Origin: Microtetraspora sp. NBRC 16547
GTDB taxonomy: Bacteria; Actinomycetota; Actinomycetes; Streptosporangiales; Streptosporangiaceae
NCBI RefSeq assembly: GCF_030268965.1
Contig: NZ_BSSE01000023.1
Coordinates: 59,841 to 123,840, forward strand
Length of the DNA stretch: 64,000 nt
Direction: 5' to 3'
The notes beneath the pieces were generated by a model that did no database searches, had not been told where the DNA came from, and saw only the letters and a program-made list of their open reading frames with translations. The position numbers were made by a program, and so were the translations under genes. This document shows, in pieces, positions 25,615 to 33,785 of this stretch (position 1 is its first letter; each line of letters begins with the position of its first letter).

Positions 25615-26532
25615 TCAGCCGGCGTGCAGCCTGGTGATGAGCTCATGCGCGACGTCCAGGAACTGATCGCGCGAGGACGTCGTCGTCTGCAGGTCGACGA
25701 ACGCCTCGTGGGCACCGGCTTGGGCGAGGGTCAGCAGGTAGTCACCGATCTGCTGCACGGTTCCGGCGTGCGGCACCTGGTCGTCGGGCGCGGGAGAATC
25801 GGTGATCTTCGGATTGGCGCGCACCACCATTCGCAGGTCCGACGGGTCCCGGTCGACGCGTGCCGCGGTCTGCAGCGCCACATCCCACAGGGAGGTCAGA
25901 TAGGGCAGGGGCATCGCCGTGCTCAGCCAGCCGTCGGCTCGCCTGCCGATCCTCTCCAGAGCCGAGGGCGTGTAACCGGCGAGCAGGATCGGGGGGCGCG
26001 GCCGCTGGAGGGGCTTGAGGTCGATGTGTGACGGCGGCACGGTCCAGAGCGTGCCCCTGTGCTCGACTACCTCACTGCTCCAGACGGCCTCCATCAGGTC
26101 GAGCGTCTCTTCGAGCCGGTCTCCCCTCCCCTGCCAGGGCACCCCGGTCGCGGTGTATTCGTCACGCAGCCAGCCGAGACCGATGCCGACGTCCAGCCGT
26201 CCGTGGCTGAGCAGGTCGAGCGAGGTCAGCATGCGGGCGAGCAGGACCGGCGGTTGCCACAGCGCGTTGAGCGTGCTGGTTCCCAGCCGGACCTCCCGAG
26301 TGCTGACGGCGGCCAGCGTCAATGCGGTCAGCGGGTCGAAGAACGTCGCGAAGGCCGGGGGGATCTCGCCGTCTCCTGCCGGGTAGGGATCGCTGGGTGC
26401 GAGCGGCAGCATAATTCGATCACCCGCCCACAGGCTGCTGTAGCCCATGGCCTCCAGATCCGCGCTGGCCTGCCGGATGAAATCCGGGTCGGCGAAGGCA
26501 CCGTACTGCGGGACTGCATATCCGATCTGCAT
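25615..26532 (-). CDS. LLM-class F420-dependent oxidoreductase
   Basis: 305-aa luciferase-like monooxygenase-fold protein. The start MQIGYAVPQYG, the segment YSSLWAGDRIMLP, RLDVGIGLGWLRDEY and the C-terminal PPILLAGYTPSALERIGRRADGWL are typical of F420-dependent LLM enzymes. The ATG at 26532 has AAGGA upstream; an extension of 39 codons is rejected. The cofactor F420 is an inference from the family, and the substrate is unknown. Upstream lies the IS remnant. Confidence 0.82.
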   Translation of the reverse strand: MQIGYAVPQYGAFADPDFIRQASADLEAMGYSSLWAGDRIMLPLAPSDPYPAGDGEIPPAFATFFDPLTALTLAAVSTREVRLGTSTLNALWQPPVLLARMLTSLDLLSHGRLDVGIGLGWLRDEYTATGVPWQGRGDRLEETLDLMEAVWSSEVVEHRGTLWTVPPSHIDLKPLQRPRPPILLAGYTPSALERIGRRADGWLSTAMPLPYLTSLWDVALQTAARVDRDPSDLRMVVRANPKITDSPAPDDQVPHAGTVQQIGDYLLTLAQAGAHEAFVDLQTTTSSRDQFLDVAHELITRLHAG

Positions 26533-26689
26533 GAGAAATTCCTTGATCCTTCGCCGTGGAAATCCGGGAAGAACTGAGGTGCATATTGCGTACGCATCTC
26601 GATACCTGGACGCTCCCGGTCTAACGTCCAGGGAGAGGCTAGGTAGCACCCCTTGGATATGACTTGTGACGGGTTAGGTCGTGACCTTG

Positions 26690-26803
26690 ATGCCACAGTC
26701 CACCGCCTATGACAGGTTTCGCTCCTGGGCGACGGCGGGTGTCTTCGAGCACTTGCTGCAGGCCGTGATCGCCGAAGCCACGGCCCGTTGTCAGTACCCC
26801 TAG
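26690..26803 (+). pseudogene. IS5-family transposase remnant
   Basis: A 37-codon stretch reads MPQSTAYDRFRSWATAG and then VFEHLLQAVIAEATA, matching the DUF4096-type N-terminal region of IS5-family transposases (the usual pattern is TVYDRFRRW...GTWERLL). It lacks the DDE catalytic part. The stop TAG at 26801-26803 comes from the CCTAG flank of the inserted small element that follows. Confidence 0.65.
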
Positions 26804-26960
26804 GGAGTGTCTGACAAATGCTGCCCGTAGCGAGCGCGGATCCAGACGGATGCATCGCAAGGCGGAGGAGGAGGCCGTAGCGGAGCCTACGGCCGACGAC
26901 GACAACGCAGCGAGGCGCCGTCTGGGCCGCGCGCAGCAGGGCTTGATTTGTCAGACACGA
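26804..26960. mobile_element. 157-bp palindromic MITE with CCTAG direct repeats
   Basis: Terminal inverted repeats GTGTCTGACAAAT (26807-26819) and ATTTGTCAGACAC (26946-26958) are perfect over 13 bp. The interior is itself nearly palindromic, with CCAGACGG (26842) opposite CCGTCTGG (26918) and a central hairpin (26873-26880 with 26887-26894). It is flanked by CCTAG on both sides (26799-26803, 26961-26965), consistent with duplication of a CTAG (YTAR) target as made by IS5-type transposases. No coding capacity. Confidence 0.75.
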
Positions 26961-26961
26961 C

Positions 26962-27660
26962 CTAGCGGCCTCGGCGGGCGGCGGCGCGTACCAGGGCGTC
27001 GAAGAGGGGCGCGTGCTCGTCGGCCTCCGGGTGCCACTGCACCGCGTGGCCGAAGGGGTGGCCTTCCACCTCGACCGCCTCGATTGTGCCGTCGTCCGCC
27101 TCGGCGGTGACCGCGAGGCCGTCGCCCAGCCGGTCGACGGCCTGGTGGTGATAGTGCGCGGGAGTCGCCTCCTCGGCCTCGTAGATCTTGGCCAGGGCGG
27201 GCGAGAGCCGTACCGGGAGCCGGCCGAAGGCGCCGGGCGCGGGGGAGTGCCCGAGGTGGCCGACGACATCGGGCAGGTGCTGGTGGAGGGTGCCGCCCAT
27301 CGCCACGTTCAGCACCTGCATCCCCCGGCACACGCCGAGGAACGGCAGGCAGGTGTCGAGGGCGGCGCGCACCATCCTGAACTCCGCCTCATCACGAAAT
27401 TTCCGGATGTAGTCGGTCGTGTGGTGCGGGTCGGCGTCGTACCTGGCCGGGTCGACGTCACCGCCTCCGGCGAGGACCAGCCCGTCGAGCCGCCCGGCCA
27501 GTGCGGCCGGGTCCCCGGCCGGGGGCAGGATGACCGGCTGCCCGCCCGCCCGGCTCACCTGCTCGACGTACATGTACGGCAGCAGCGCCGCCGGCATCTC
27601 CCAGACGGTGAACTTCGCGGGTTCGACGTAACACGTGATCCCGATGATCGGACGGGCCAT
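26962..27660 (-). CDS. Gamma-glutamyl-gamma-aminobutyrate hydrolase-like class I amidotransferase
   Basis: 232-aa PuuD-type hydrolase of the class I glutamine-amidotransferase fold. The nucleophile is C111 in GVCRGMQ; H210 and E212 in VQWHPEA complete the triad. It should cleave gamma-glutamyl amides, releasing glutamate and the free carboxylated product, the last step of gamma-glutamylation pathways. The stop codon (26962-26964) is read from the CTAG flank of the MITE, so the original C-terminus may have been altered by a few residues. Downstream of the GS-ALDH-SDR genes on the same strand, but separated by a strong hairpin. Confidence 0.87.
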   Translation of the reverse strand: MARPIIGITCYVEPAKFTVWEMPAALLPYMYVEQVSRAGGQPVILPPAGDPAALAGRLDGLVLAGGGDVDPARYDADPHHTTDYIRKFRDEAEFRMVRAALDTCLPFLGVCRGMQVLNVAMGGTLHQHLPDVVGHLGHSPAPGAFGRLPVRLSPALAKIYEAEEATPAHYHHQAVDRLGDGLAVTAEADDGTIEAVEVEGHPFGHAVQWHPEADEHAPLFDALVRAAARRGR

Positions 27661-27689
27661 GCCGCCGCCTTTCCTCGTGCTCCCGATGG

Positions 27690-27742
27690 CGTGTCATGCG
27701 GACGCGCCCGGTTGCGGCGACCGGGCGCGTCCGCATGACACG
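27690..27742. terminator. 22-bp perfect hairpin between SDR and hydrolase genes
   Basis: Perfect 22-bp inverted repeat (27690-27711 with 27721-27742) with a 9-nt loop, between the SDR gene and the downstream hydrolase gene on the minus strand. It probably ends or attenuates the upstream operon transcript. There is no T tract on either strand. Confidence 0.65.
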
Positions 27743-27760
27743 AGCGATGTGATACCCGGC

Positions 27761-28525
27761 CTACAGCGGTGTGACGTACGCGCTGGAGATGCCGCCGTCG
27801 ACCAGGAACTCCGACGCCGTGATGAAGGACGCGTCGTCCGAGGCGAGGAACGCGACGGCCGCCGCCATCTCCTCCGCCCGCGCGAAGCGGCCGATCGGGA
27901 TGTGCACCAGGCGGCGCTGCGCCCGCTCGGGGTCCTTGGCGAACAGCTCCTGCAGCAGCGGGGTGTCGACCGGTCCCGGGCAGAGGGCGTTCACCCGGAT
28001 GCCCTCGCGGGCGAACTGCACGCCCAGCTCCCGGGTCATCGCCAGCACGCCGCCCTTGGACGCGGTGTAGGAGATCTGCGACGTGGCCGAGCCCATCACC
28101 GCCACGAACGACGCCGTGTTGATGATCGACCCCTTGCCCTGCTCCCGCATGTAGGGGATGGCGTGCTTGCAGCAGTAGTACACCGAGGTGAGGTTGATCT
28201 CCTGCACCCGACGCCAGGCGTCGATGCCGGTCGTGAGGATCGAGTCGTCCTCCGGGGGCGAGATGCCCGCGTTGTTGAAGGCGATGTCCACGCTGCCGTA
28301 GGTGTCATGTGCCGTCCGGAACATCCGGATGACATCGTCTTCGACGGACACGTCCGCCTTGACGAACAGCCCGCCGACCTCGTCGGCCACCTTGGTTCCC
28401 GCCACCTCGTCGAGGTCGACCGCGACGACCTTGGCGCCCTCCTGGGCGAACCGGCGCGCCGTGGCGAGCCCGATGCCGCTGCCCGCTCCCGTGATGACGG
28501 CCACGCGGTCCTGCAAACGCTGCAT
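27761..28525 (-). CDS. Short-chain dehydrogenase/reductase
   Basis: 254-aa classical SDR. The NAD(P) motif is TGAGSGIG, followed by D-rich VVAVDLDE (the acidic residue suggests NAD), FNNAGI, serine in INTASF, and YTASK. The tail FITASEFLVDGGIS is typical. It sits 4 bp after the aldehyde dehydrogenase gene in the gamma-glutamylation operon and may oxidise a hydroxyl intermediate (for example a gamma-glutamyl amino alcohol). That assignment is inference from context. Confidence 0.88.
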   Translation of the reverse strand: MQRLQDRVAVITGAGSGIGLATARRFAQEGAKVVAVDLDEVAGTKVADEVGGLFVKADVSVEDDVIRMFRTAHDTYGSVDIAFNNAGISPPEDDSILTTGIDAWRRVQEINLTSVYYCCKHAIPYMREQGKGSIINTASFVAVMGSATSQISYTASKGGVLAMTRELGVQFAREGIRVNALCPGPVDTPLLQELFAKDPERAQRRLVHIPIGRFARAEEMAAAVAFLASDDASFITASEFLVDGGISSAYVTPL

Positions 28526-28529
28526 AGGT

Positions 28530-29915
28530 CTACTCCGTTGAGATGAAGACGTTCTTGGTCTCGGTGAAGGAGGCGAGCGCGTCCGGGCCGAGCTCCCGGC
28601 CCAGGCCGGACTGCTTGAACCCGCCGAACGGGGTCCAGTAGCGCACGCTCGAATGCGAGTTGACCGACAGGTTCCCCGCCTCGACCGCGCGCGCCACCCG
28701 GAGCGCCCGCCCGACGTTCGTGGTCCAGATCGACCCGCTCAGTCCGTACGGCGTGGCGTTGGCGAGGCGCACCGCGTGCTCCTCGCCGTCGAACGGGACC
28801 ACCGTCACGACCGGCCCGAAGATCTCCTCCTCGTAGGCCCGGCGGAACTCCGGCTCCCCCGTCTGGGCCAGGGGGTCGAACCCGGGCGGGGCGGCGAGGA
28901 CCGTCGGCGCGAACCAGTAGCCGGGCCCGTCCGGGCAGGCGCCCCGCGCGTACGGCGTCAGCTCCGGCCCGGTGAACGACGAGACGCGGGCGAGGTGCTC
29001 GGCGCTGACCAGCGGCCCCATCTGGGTGGCGGGGTCGAGCGGGTCACCCACCCGGACCTCGCGCACGGCTCCCGCCAGCCGGTCCAGGAAGTCGTCGTAG
29101 ATCTCGCGCTGCACGAGCAGCCGGGAGCGGGCGCAGCAGTCCTGCCCGGAGTTGTCGAAGACGGCCATCGGCGCGGAGGCGACAGCCCGGTCCAGGTCGG
29201 CGTCGGCGAACACGATGTTCGCGCTCTTGCCGCCGAGCTCCAGCGTGACCCGCTTGACCAGCGCGCCGGCCTGGGCGGCGATGAGCCTGCCGACCTCGGT
29301 CGACCCGGTAAAAACGATCTTGGCGACGTCCGGATGCTCGACCAGCCGGGCCCCCGCGACCTCCCCCGCCCCAGGCAGGACCTGGAGCACCCCCTCGGGG
29401 AGACCCGCCTCCACGGCCAGCTCGGCCAGCCGCAGGGCCGTCAGCGGGGTCCACTCGGCGGGTTTCACGATGACCGCGTTGCCGGCGGCGAGCGCCGGCG
29501 CGACACCCCACATCATGATCACCATGGGGAAGTTCCACGGCACGATCACGCCCACGACACCCAGCGGCTCCTGGAAGGTGACGTCCACGCCGCCGGGGAC
29601 GGGGATCTGCCTCCCGTGGTCGCGTTCGGGCGCCCCGGCGTAGAAGTCCAGCACGTCGCGGACGTTGCCCGCCTCCCAGCGGGCGTTGCCGATCGTGTGC
29701 CCGGCATTGGCGATCTCCAGCCGGGCCAGCTCGTCGGCGTGGTCGTCCACCACCTGGGCGAACCGCCGCAGCAGCCGAGCCCGGTCGCCGGGGGCGGTCG
29801 CCCGCCAGGACGCGAACGCGGCCCTGGCACGCTCCACCGCGCGATCGACCTCGGCCGCGTCGGCCATCTCCACGTCGGCGATGACGGCCTCGGTCGCCGG
29901 ATTGATGATCTTCAC
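28530..29915 (-). CDS. NAD(P)-dependent aldehyde dehydrogenase
   Basis: 461-aa ALDH. The catalytic cysteine is C260 in SGQDCCARS and the general base E226 in LELGGKS; PWNFP and the cofactor glycine motif FTGSTEVG are present. In amine-catabolic gamma-glutamylation it would oxidise the gamma-glutamyl aldehyde. The GTG start overlaps the glutamine-synthetase-like stop (GTGA), so the two are translationally coupled. The length is slightly short but complete. Confidence 0.92.
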   Translation of the reverse strand: MKIINPATEAVIADVEMADAAEVDRAVERARAAFASWRATAPGDRARLLRRFAQVVDDHADELARLEIANAGHTIGNARWEAGNVRDVLDFYAGAPERDHGRQIPVPGGVDVTFQEPLGVVGVIVPWNFPMVIMMWGVAPALAAGNAVIVKPAEWTPLTALRLAELAVEAGLPEGVLQVLPGAGEVAGARLVEHPDVAKIVFTGSTEVGRLIAAQAGALVKRVTLELGGKSANIVFADADLDRAVASAPMAVFDNSGQDCCARSRLLVQREIYDDFLDRLAGAVREVRVGDPLDPATQMGPLVSAEHLARVSSFTGPELTPYARGACPDGPGYWFAPTVLAAPPGFDPLAQTGEPEFRRAYEEEIFGPVVTVVPFDGEEHAVRLANATPYGLSGSIWTTNVGRALRVARAVEAGNLSVNSHSSVRYWTPFGGFKQSGLGRELGPDALASFTETKNVFISTE

Positions 29916-31258
29916 AGTCGTTCGAACCCCCGGAAGAGCTCCCAGTCCGTGACCGCCGCGTCGAAGGCGGCGAGCTCGACCCGGGCGTTGTTGGCGTAGT
30001 GGTCCACGACGTCCTTCCCGAAGGCCTCCTCGGCGAGGGCCGAGTCCTCCCAGACGGAAAGCGCGTCACGCAGCGTGCTCGGCACCGTCTCGGCCCCCGA
30101 CGCGTACGCGTTGCCGCCGTACGGCTCCTCGAGGGGCAGTTCGTGCTCGACGCCGCGCAGCCCGGCGGCGATCATGGCGGCCACCGCGAGGTAGGGGTTG
30201 ACGTCGCCGCCGGGCACCCGGTTCTCGATGCGCAGGGACGGGCCGTGCCCGACCAGGCGCAGCGAGCAGGTGCGGTTGTCGATGCCCCATTTCACAGCGG
30301 TCGGGGCGAAGCTGCCCGGGACGAACCGTTTGTAGGAGTTGATGTTCGGCGCGTAGAAGAGGGTCAGGTCCCGCAGCGCGGCGAGCTGGCCCGCGATGAA
30401 GTGCTCGCCGACCTTCGACAGGCCGTACGGCTCCCGCCCCGCCATCACCGGCACGCCGTCCGCGTCGCGCAGCGAGATGTGGACGTGGCAGGAGTTCCCC
30501 TCACGCTGGTTCGGCTTGGCCATGAACGTGATCGACCGGCCCTCCTGGGCGGCGATCTCCTTGGCGCCGTTCTTGTAGAAGACGTGGTTGTCGCACGTCG
30601 TCAGCGCGTCGGCGAACCGGAAGGCGATCTCGTGCTGCCCGAGGTTGCACTCGCCCTTCGCCGACTCGACGTACAGCCCGGCGCCCTCCATGGCGAGCCG
30701 GATCTTCCGCAGGAGCGGCTCGACCCTGGCGGTGCCGAGCAGCGAGTAGTCCACGTTGTAGACGTTGGCCGGGGAGAGGTCGCGGTAGCCGCGCTGCCAG
30801 GCCTGCTCGTAGGTGTCGTTGTAGACGCAGAACTCCAGCTCGGTGCCGACGAAGGCGGTCCAGCCGTACGCCGCGAGCCGGTCGATCTGCCTTTTCAGGA
30901 TCTGCCGGGGCGAGGGCACGACGTCGGAGCCGTCCTCCCACACGAGGTCGGCCAGGAGCAGGGCCGTCCCCTCCTGCCACGGCACCCTGCGCAGGGTCGC
31001 GAGGTCCGGCTTCATCACGAAGTCGCCGTATCCCCGGTCCCAGGAGGACATGGCGTACCCGTCCACGGTGTTCATGTCGACGTCCACGGCGAGCAGGTAG
31101 TTGCACCCCTCGGCGGCGTGTTCGAGCACCTCGTCCAGGAAGTATCTGGCGGCCAGTCGCTTGCCCTGCAGCCGGCCCTGCATGTCCGTGATCCCCAGCA
31201 GGACGGTGTCAACCCGGCCCGCCTCGATATCCGCGCGAAGCTGCTCGACGGTCAGCAC
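29912..31258 (-). CDS. Glutamine-synthetase-like gamma-glutamylamine ligase
   Basis: 448-aa GS-family enzyme. The beta-grasp N-terminus (ITDMQGRLQGKRL) is followed by the catalytic domain with GTELEFCVY, KPNQREGNSCHVHISL and SFAPTAVKWGIDNR. The C-terminal NPYLAVAAMIAAG resembles polyamine/ethanolamine-type ligases (PuuA, GlnA3, GlnA4) rather than the adenylylated housekeeping enzyme. It probably ligates glutamate to an amine using ATP. The GTG at 31258 has GAGGAGG upstream. Gene order (ligase, ALDH, SDR, hydrolase, divergent GntR) resembles the Streptomyces monoethanolamine glnA4 locus as I recall it; the amine is unproven. Confidence 0.85.
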   Translation of the reverse strand: MLTVEQLRADIEAGRVDTVLLGITDMQGRLQGKRLAARYFLDEVLEHAAEGCNYLLAVDVDMNTVDGYAMSSWDRGYGDFVMKPDLATLRRVPWQEGTALLLADLVWEDGSDVVPSPRQILKRQIDRLAAYGWTAFVGTELEFCVYNDTYEQAWQRGYRDLSPANVYNVDYSLLGTARVEPLLRKIRLAMEGAGLYVESAKGECNLGQHEIAFRFADALTTCDNHVFYKNGAKEIAAQEGRSITFMAKPNQREGNSCHVHISLRDADGVPVMAGREPYGLSKVGEHFIAGQLAALRDLTLFYAPNINSYKRFVPGSFAPTAVKWGIDNRTCSLRLVGHGPSLRIENRVPGGDVNPYLAVAAMIAAGLRGVEHELPLEEPYGGNAYASGAETVPSTLRDALSVWEDSALAEEAFGKDVVDHYANNARVELAAFDAAVTDWELFRGFERL

Positions 31259-31281
31259 ACAGCCTCCTCGGGGCGCCAAAA

Positions 31282-31295
31282 GTCTGGAAACAGAC
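31282..31295. promoter_or_regulatory. Candidate GntR operator
   Basis: GTCTG-GAAA-CAGAC dyad 24 bp upstream of the ligase start, in the divergent region shared with the GntR gene. Length and spacing fit a FadR-subfamily site. Confidence 0.45.
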
Positions 31296-31527
31296 CAATG
31301 GATGGATGCAAGCATTCGGCCCACCCCCACGTCAACCATGACCGTGAGCTAATCTCGGGCCAAAACGCCCTGCGGGCATCAGACGGGGACGGATTAAGGG
31401 GCGTGTCCTGTGGATCTCGCCGCCGGGACGCGTACATCGGGGTGGCCGCGCCGGGCGGGGAGGCCGGAGCGGGCCGTCCCAGGAAGTGAGCACAGGAAGC
31501 GAGCAGGTGACAAGGGAAGGAGCCGTC

Positions 31528-32250
31528 GTGGACGCGCCCTCGATGCTCCCGCTGCTCCGCCCGGTCAGGTCGGGCAACGCCTTCGAGGAGACCGTCGAGC
31601 GGCTGCTCCAGGCGATCAAGCTGGGTGTCGTCGCGCACGGGGAGAAGCTGCCCCCGGAACGCGAGCTCGCCGCCCAGCTCGGGATCAGCAGGGTGACCCT
31701 CCGGGAGGCGATCCGGGCGCTTCAGGAGGCCGCCTTCCTCGACGTACGGCGCGGCCGGTACGGCGGCGCGTTCGTCGTCTACGAGCCGCCGCGCCCTGGG
31801 CAGGGTGACCTGCGCCGGGCGGTCAAGGCGATGGGCCAGGGCGACCTGGAGGACGCGCTGACCTTCCGGATGGCCGTCGAGTGCGGCGCCGCCGAGGTCC
31901 TGGCGAGCGCGGAGCTGACGTCTGCGCAGCGCGAGACGCTGACCCGCAGGCTGGAGGAGGTGAACGAGGCCGCCCCCGCCGACTACCGGCGGCTGGACAC
32001 GGCCTTCCACCTGTCGATCGCCGAGCTGACGGGTTCGTCGCTGCTCGTCGCCGCGTGCGCGGACGCGCGGCTGCGGGTGACCGACCTGCTCAACGCCATC
32101 CCGGTGCTGGGGCCCAACATCGAGCACGCCTCCGTCCAGCACGCGGCCATCGTGGCCGCGATCCTCTCCCGCGACCCCGAGGCGGCGCGCCGGGCGGTCG
32201 CCGAGCACCTGGAGGGGACGGCGGCATTGCTGCGGGGCTTCCTCTCCTGA
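31528..32250 (+). CDS. GntR-family (FadR subfamily) transcriptional regulator
   Basis: 240-aa regulator. The N-terminal winged helix contains LPPERELAAQLGISRVTLREAIRALQE; the C-terminal all-helical FCD ligand domain has the metal or ligand histidines in DTAFHLSIAELTG and ASVQHAAIVAAI. The GTG at 31528 is chosen because AAGGGAAGGAG lies five bases upstream; GTGs at 31486 and 31507 are alternatives. Divergent from the ligase operon, which it most likely controls. Confidence 0.88.
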   Translation: MDAPSMLPLLRPVRSGNAFEETVERLLQAIKLGVVAHGEKLPPERELAAQLGISRVTLREAIRALQEAAFLDVRRGRYGGAFVVYEPPRPGQGDLRRAVKAMGQGDLEDALTFRMAVECGAAEVLASAELTSAQRETLTRRLEEVNEAAPADYRRLDTAFHLSIAELTGSSLLVAACADARLRVTDLLNAIPVLGPNIEHASVQHAAIVAAILSRDPEAARRAVAEHLEGTAALLRGFLS

Positions 32251-32290
32251 CCCGCGCGCCCGCTGAATCGCGCCCTCTGAACCACGCGCC

Positions 32291-32588
32291 GGAGGCGTCT
32301 TCGGCGAAGGCGAGCTGCACCGGCTGGCCACCGCGATCGCCACGGCGCTGACGGCCGTCCACGAGGCGGGCGTGTTCGCCTGGGGCGGGATCATGGTGTT
32401 CGCCGCCACCGGCGAGGATCCGTTCAAGGCCGAGAGCCTGGGCGGGGTGATTGGTGCTGTCGGTCGACCCCGACCTGTCCGCGCTCCCCGCGCCGCTCCG
32501 GCCGCTGGTCGGCGCGGCCCTGGCCAAGGAGTCTCGCGCCCGTCCCGCCGCCCGCGACCTGCTCATGGCTCTGATCAGATCTCCCTGA
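32291..32588 (+). pseudogene. Serine/threonine protein kinase remnant
   Basis: One frame reads LHRLATAIATALTAVHEAGV (helix E of a kinase C-lobe) fused directly to FAWGGIMVFAATGEDPF (subdomain IX). After a frameshift near 32450 comes VDPDLSALPAPLRPLV and AALAKESRARPAARDLL up to the stop at 32586-32588. The catalytic loop, DFG and activation segment that should lie between helix E and subdomain IX are gone, as is the N-lobe. A relic, not a gene. Confidence 0.75.
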
Positions 32589-32742
32589 GCCGCCCGGCCG
32601 TGCTGTGGGCCTGGCCGAGGCTGCGTGGGATGGGCCGCCACCGGGCGGCTCCTCGCTGACATCGGCGCCACCGGGGACGGAGCTGTCGCCCGGACGGGTG
32701 AGGATGACAAGAAGGCAGGAGTATCGCCTGAGGGACGTGTAC

Positions 32743-33591
32743 ATGGCTGACTGGTTCAACGAGAGCGTGGTCGAGACTCACCGGCTGCCGCTGTTCTGCT
32801 TCTTCGTGGCGCTGATCGTGGCGTTCGTGTTCACGCGGATCAACGTCCGGCTCATCAGGTCGCGGGTGCGGTGGTTCGGCAACATCAGCGTCGGCGAGAT
32901 GCACATCCATCACGTCGTATTCGGTGTGGTGCTCATGTTGCTCGGCGGCGTCGCCGGCCTGCTCGTCTCGGGGATCTCCACCGGTTGGTACGCCTTCACG
33001 GCGGCGGTGTTCGGGGTCGGATCCGCGCTCGTGCTCGACGAGTTCGCGCTGATCCTGCACCTCAGGGACGTCTACTGGTCGCAGGAGGGCCGCACCTCGG
33101 TGGACGCGGTCTTCGTGGCGGTCGCCGCGACGGGCCTGCTGCTGCTCGGCCTGCGCCCGCTCGGCTGGGGGGCGTCCGACGGCACTCCGGAGGGCCGGTG
33201 GCTCACGGCGGGCTTCCTGGGGGTGAACCTCATCTTCGCCGTGATCACTCTGTTGAAGGGCAAGATCTGGAGCGGTCTACTCGGCCTCTTCCTTCCGCCG
33301 ATCGTCTACGTCGGCGCGGTGCGGCTGGCCCGGCCCGGCTCCCCGTGGGCCCGCTGGTTCTACGCCCAGGGGGCCAGGCGGCCCAAGCCCAGGCGGATGG
33401 CGCGGGCCGTACACCGTGAGGAGCGGTGGCGGAGGCCGGCCATCCGGATGAAGATCGCGGTCCAGGAGTTCGTCTCCGGCCGCCACGACCTTCCGGCGCC
33501 GCGCCGGCTCTCCCGCCGTCGCGACCTGCCGGTCTCGCGCCGGGCGGCGACCGGTCGCGGGCGGGTAGGTCGCAATCGTGTGGATCGTTGA
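32743..33591 (+). CDS. Conserved actinobacterial membrane protein
   Basis: 282-aa protein, not recognised functionally. Five or six hydrophobic segments lie between residues 18 and 200, including RLPLFCFFVALIVAFVF and VFGVVLMLLGGVAGLLV. Histidines in GEMHIHHVVFG and the acidic DEFALILHLRDVYW are the most conserved-looking parts. The C-terminal 60 residues are very Arg-rich and probably cytoplasmic. The ATG at 32743 with GAGGGA upstream is preferred over one at 32704. It stands alone between a pseudogene and a sigma factor. Confidence 0.7.
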   Translation: MADWFNESVVETHRLPLFCFFVALIVAFVFTRINVRLIRSRVRWFGNISVGEMHIHHVVFGVVLMLLGGVAGLLVSGISTGWYAFTAAVFGVGSALVLDEFALILHLRDVYWSQEGRTSVDAVFVAVAATGLLLLGLRPLGWGASDGTPEGRWLTAGFLGVNLIFAVITLLKGKIWSGLLGLFLPPIVYVGAVRLARPGSPWARWFYAQGARRPKPRRMARAVHREERWRRPAIRMKIAVQEFVSGRHDLPAPRRLSRRRDLPVSRRAATGRGRVGRNRVDR

Positions 33592-33785
33592 CCACCGACA
33601 AGGGGAGCGCTGGACAGTGGATCTGCCGCCGTTTCACCTCCGTCTGATCGAGGACGTCCCGCACCCCCGAACCGCCTCAGGCAGACGACAGGCGAGGAGG
33701 CTCGGCGGCGGTCCGTGAAAGCACCGCGGCACTTCGGGCAAGAAGGGGCGATCATCGTTCACTTGACCCAGCGGAGATGCCCTGC

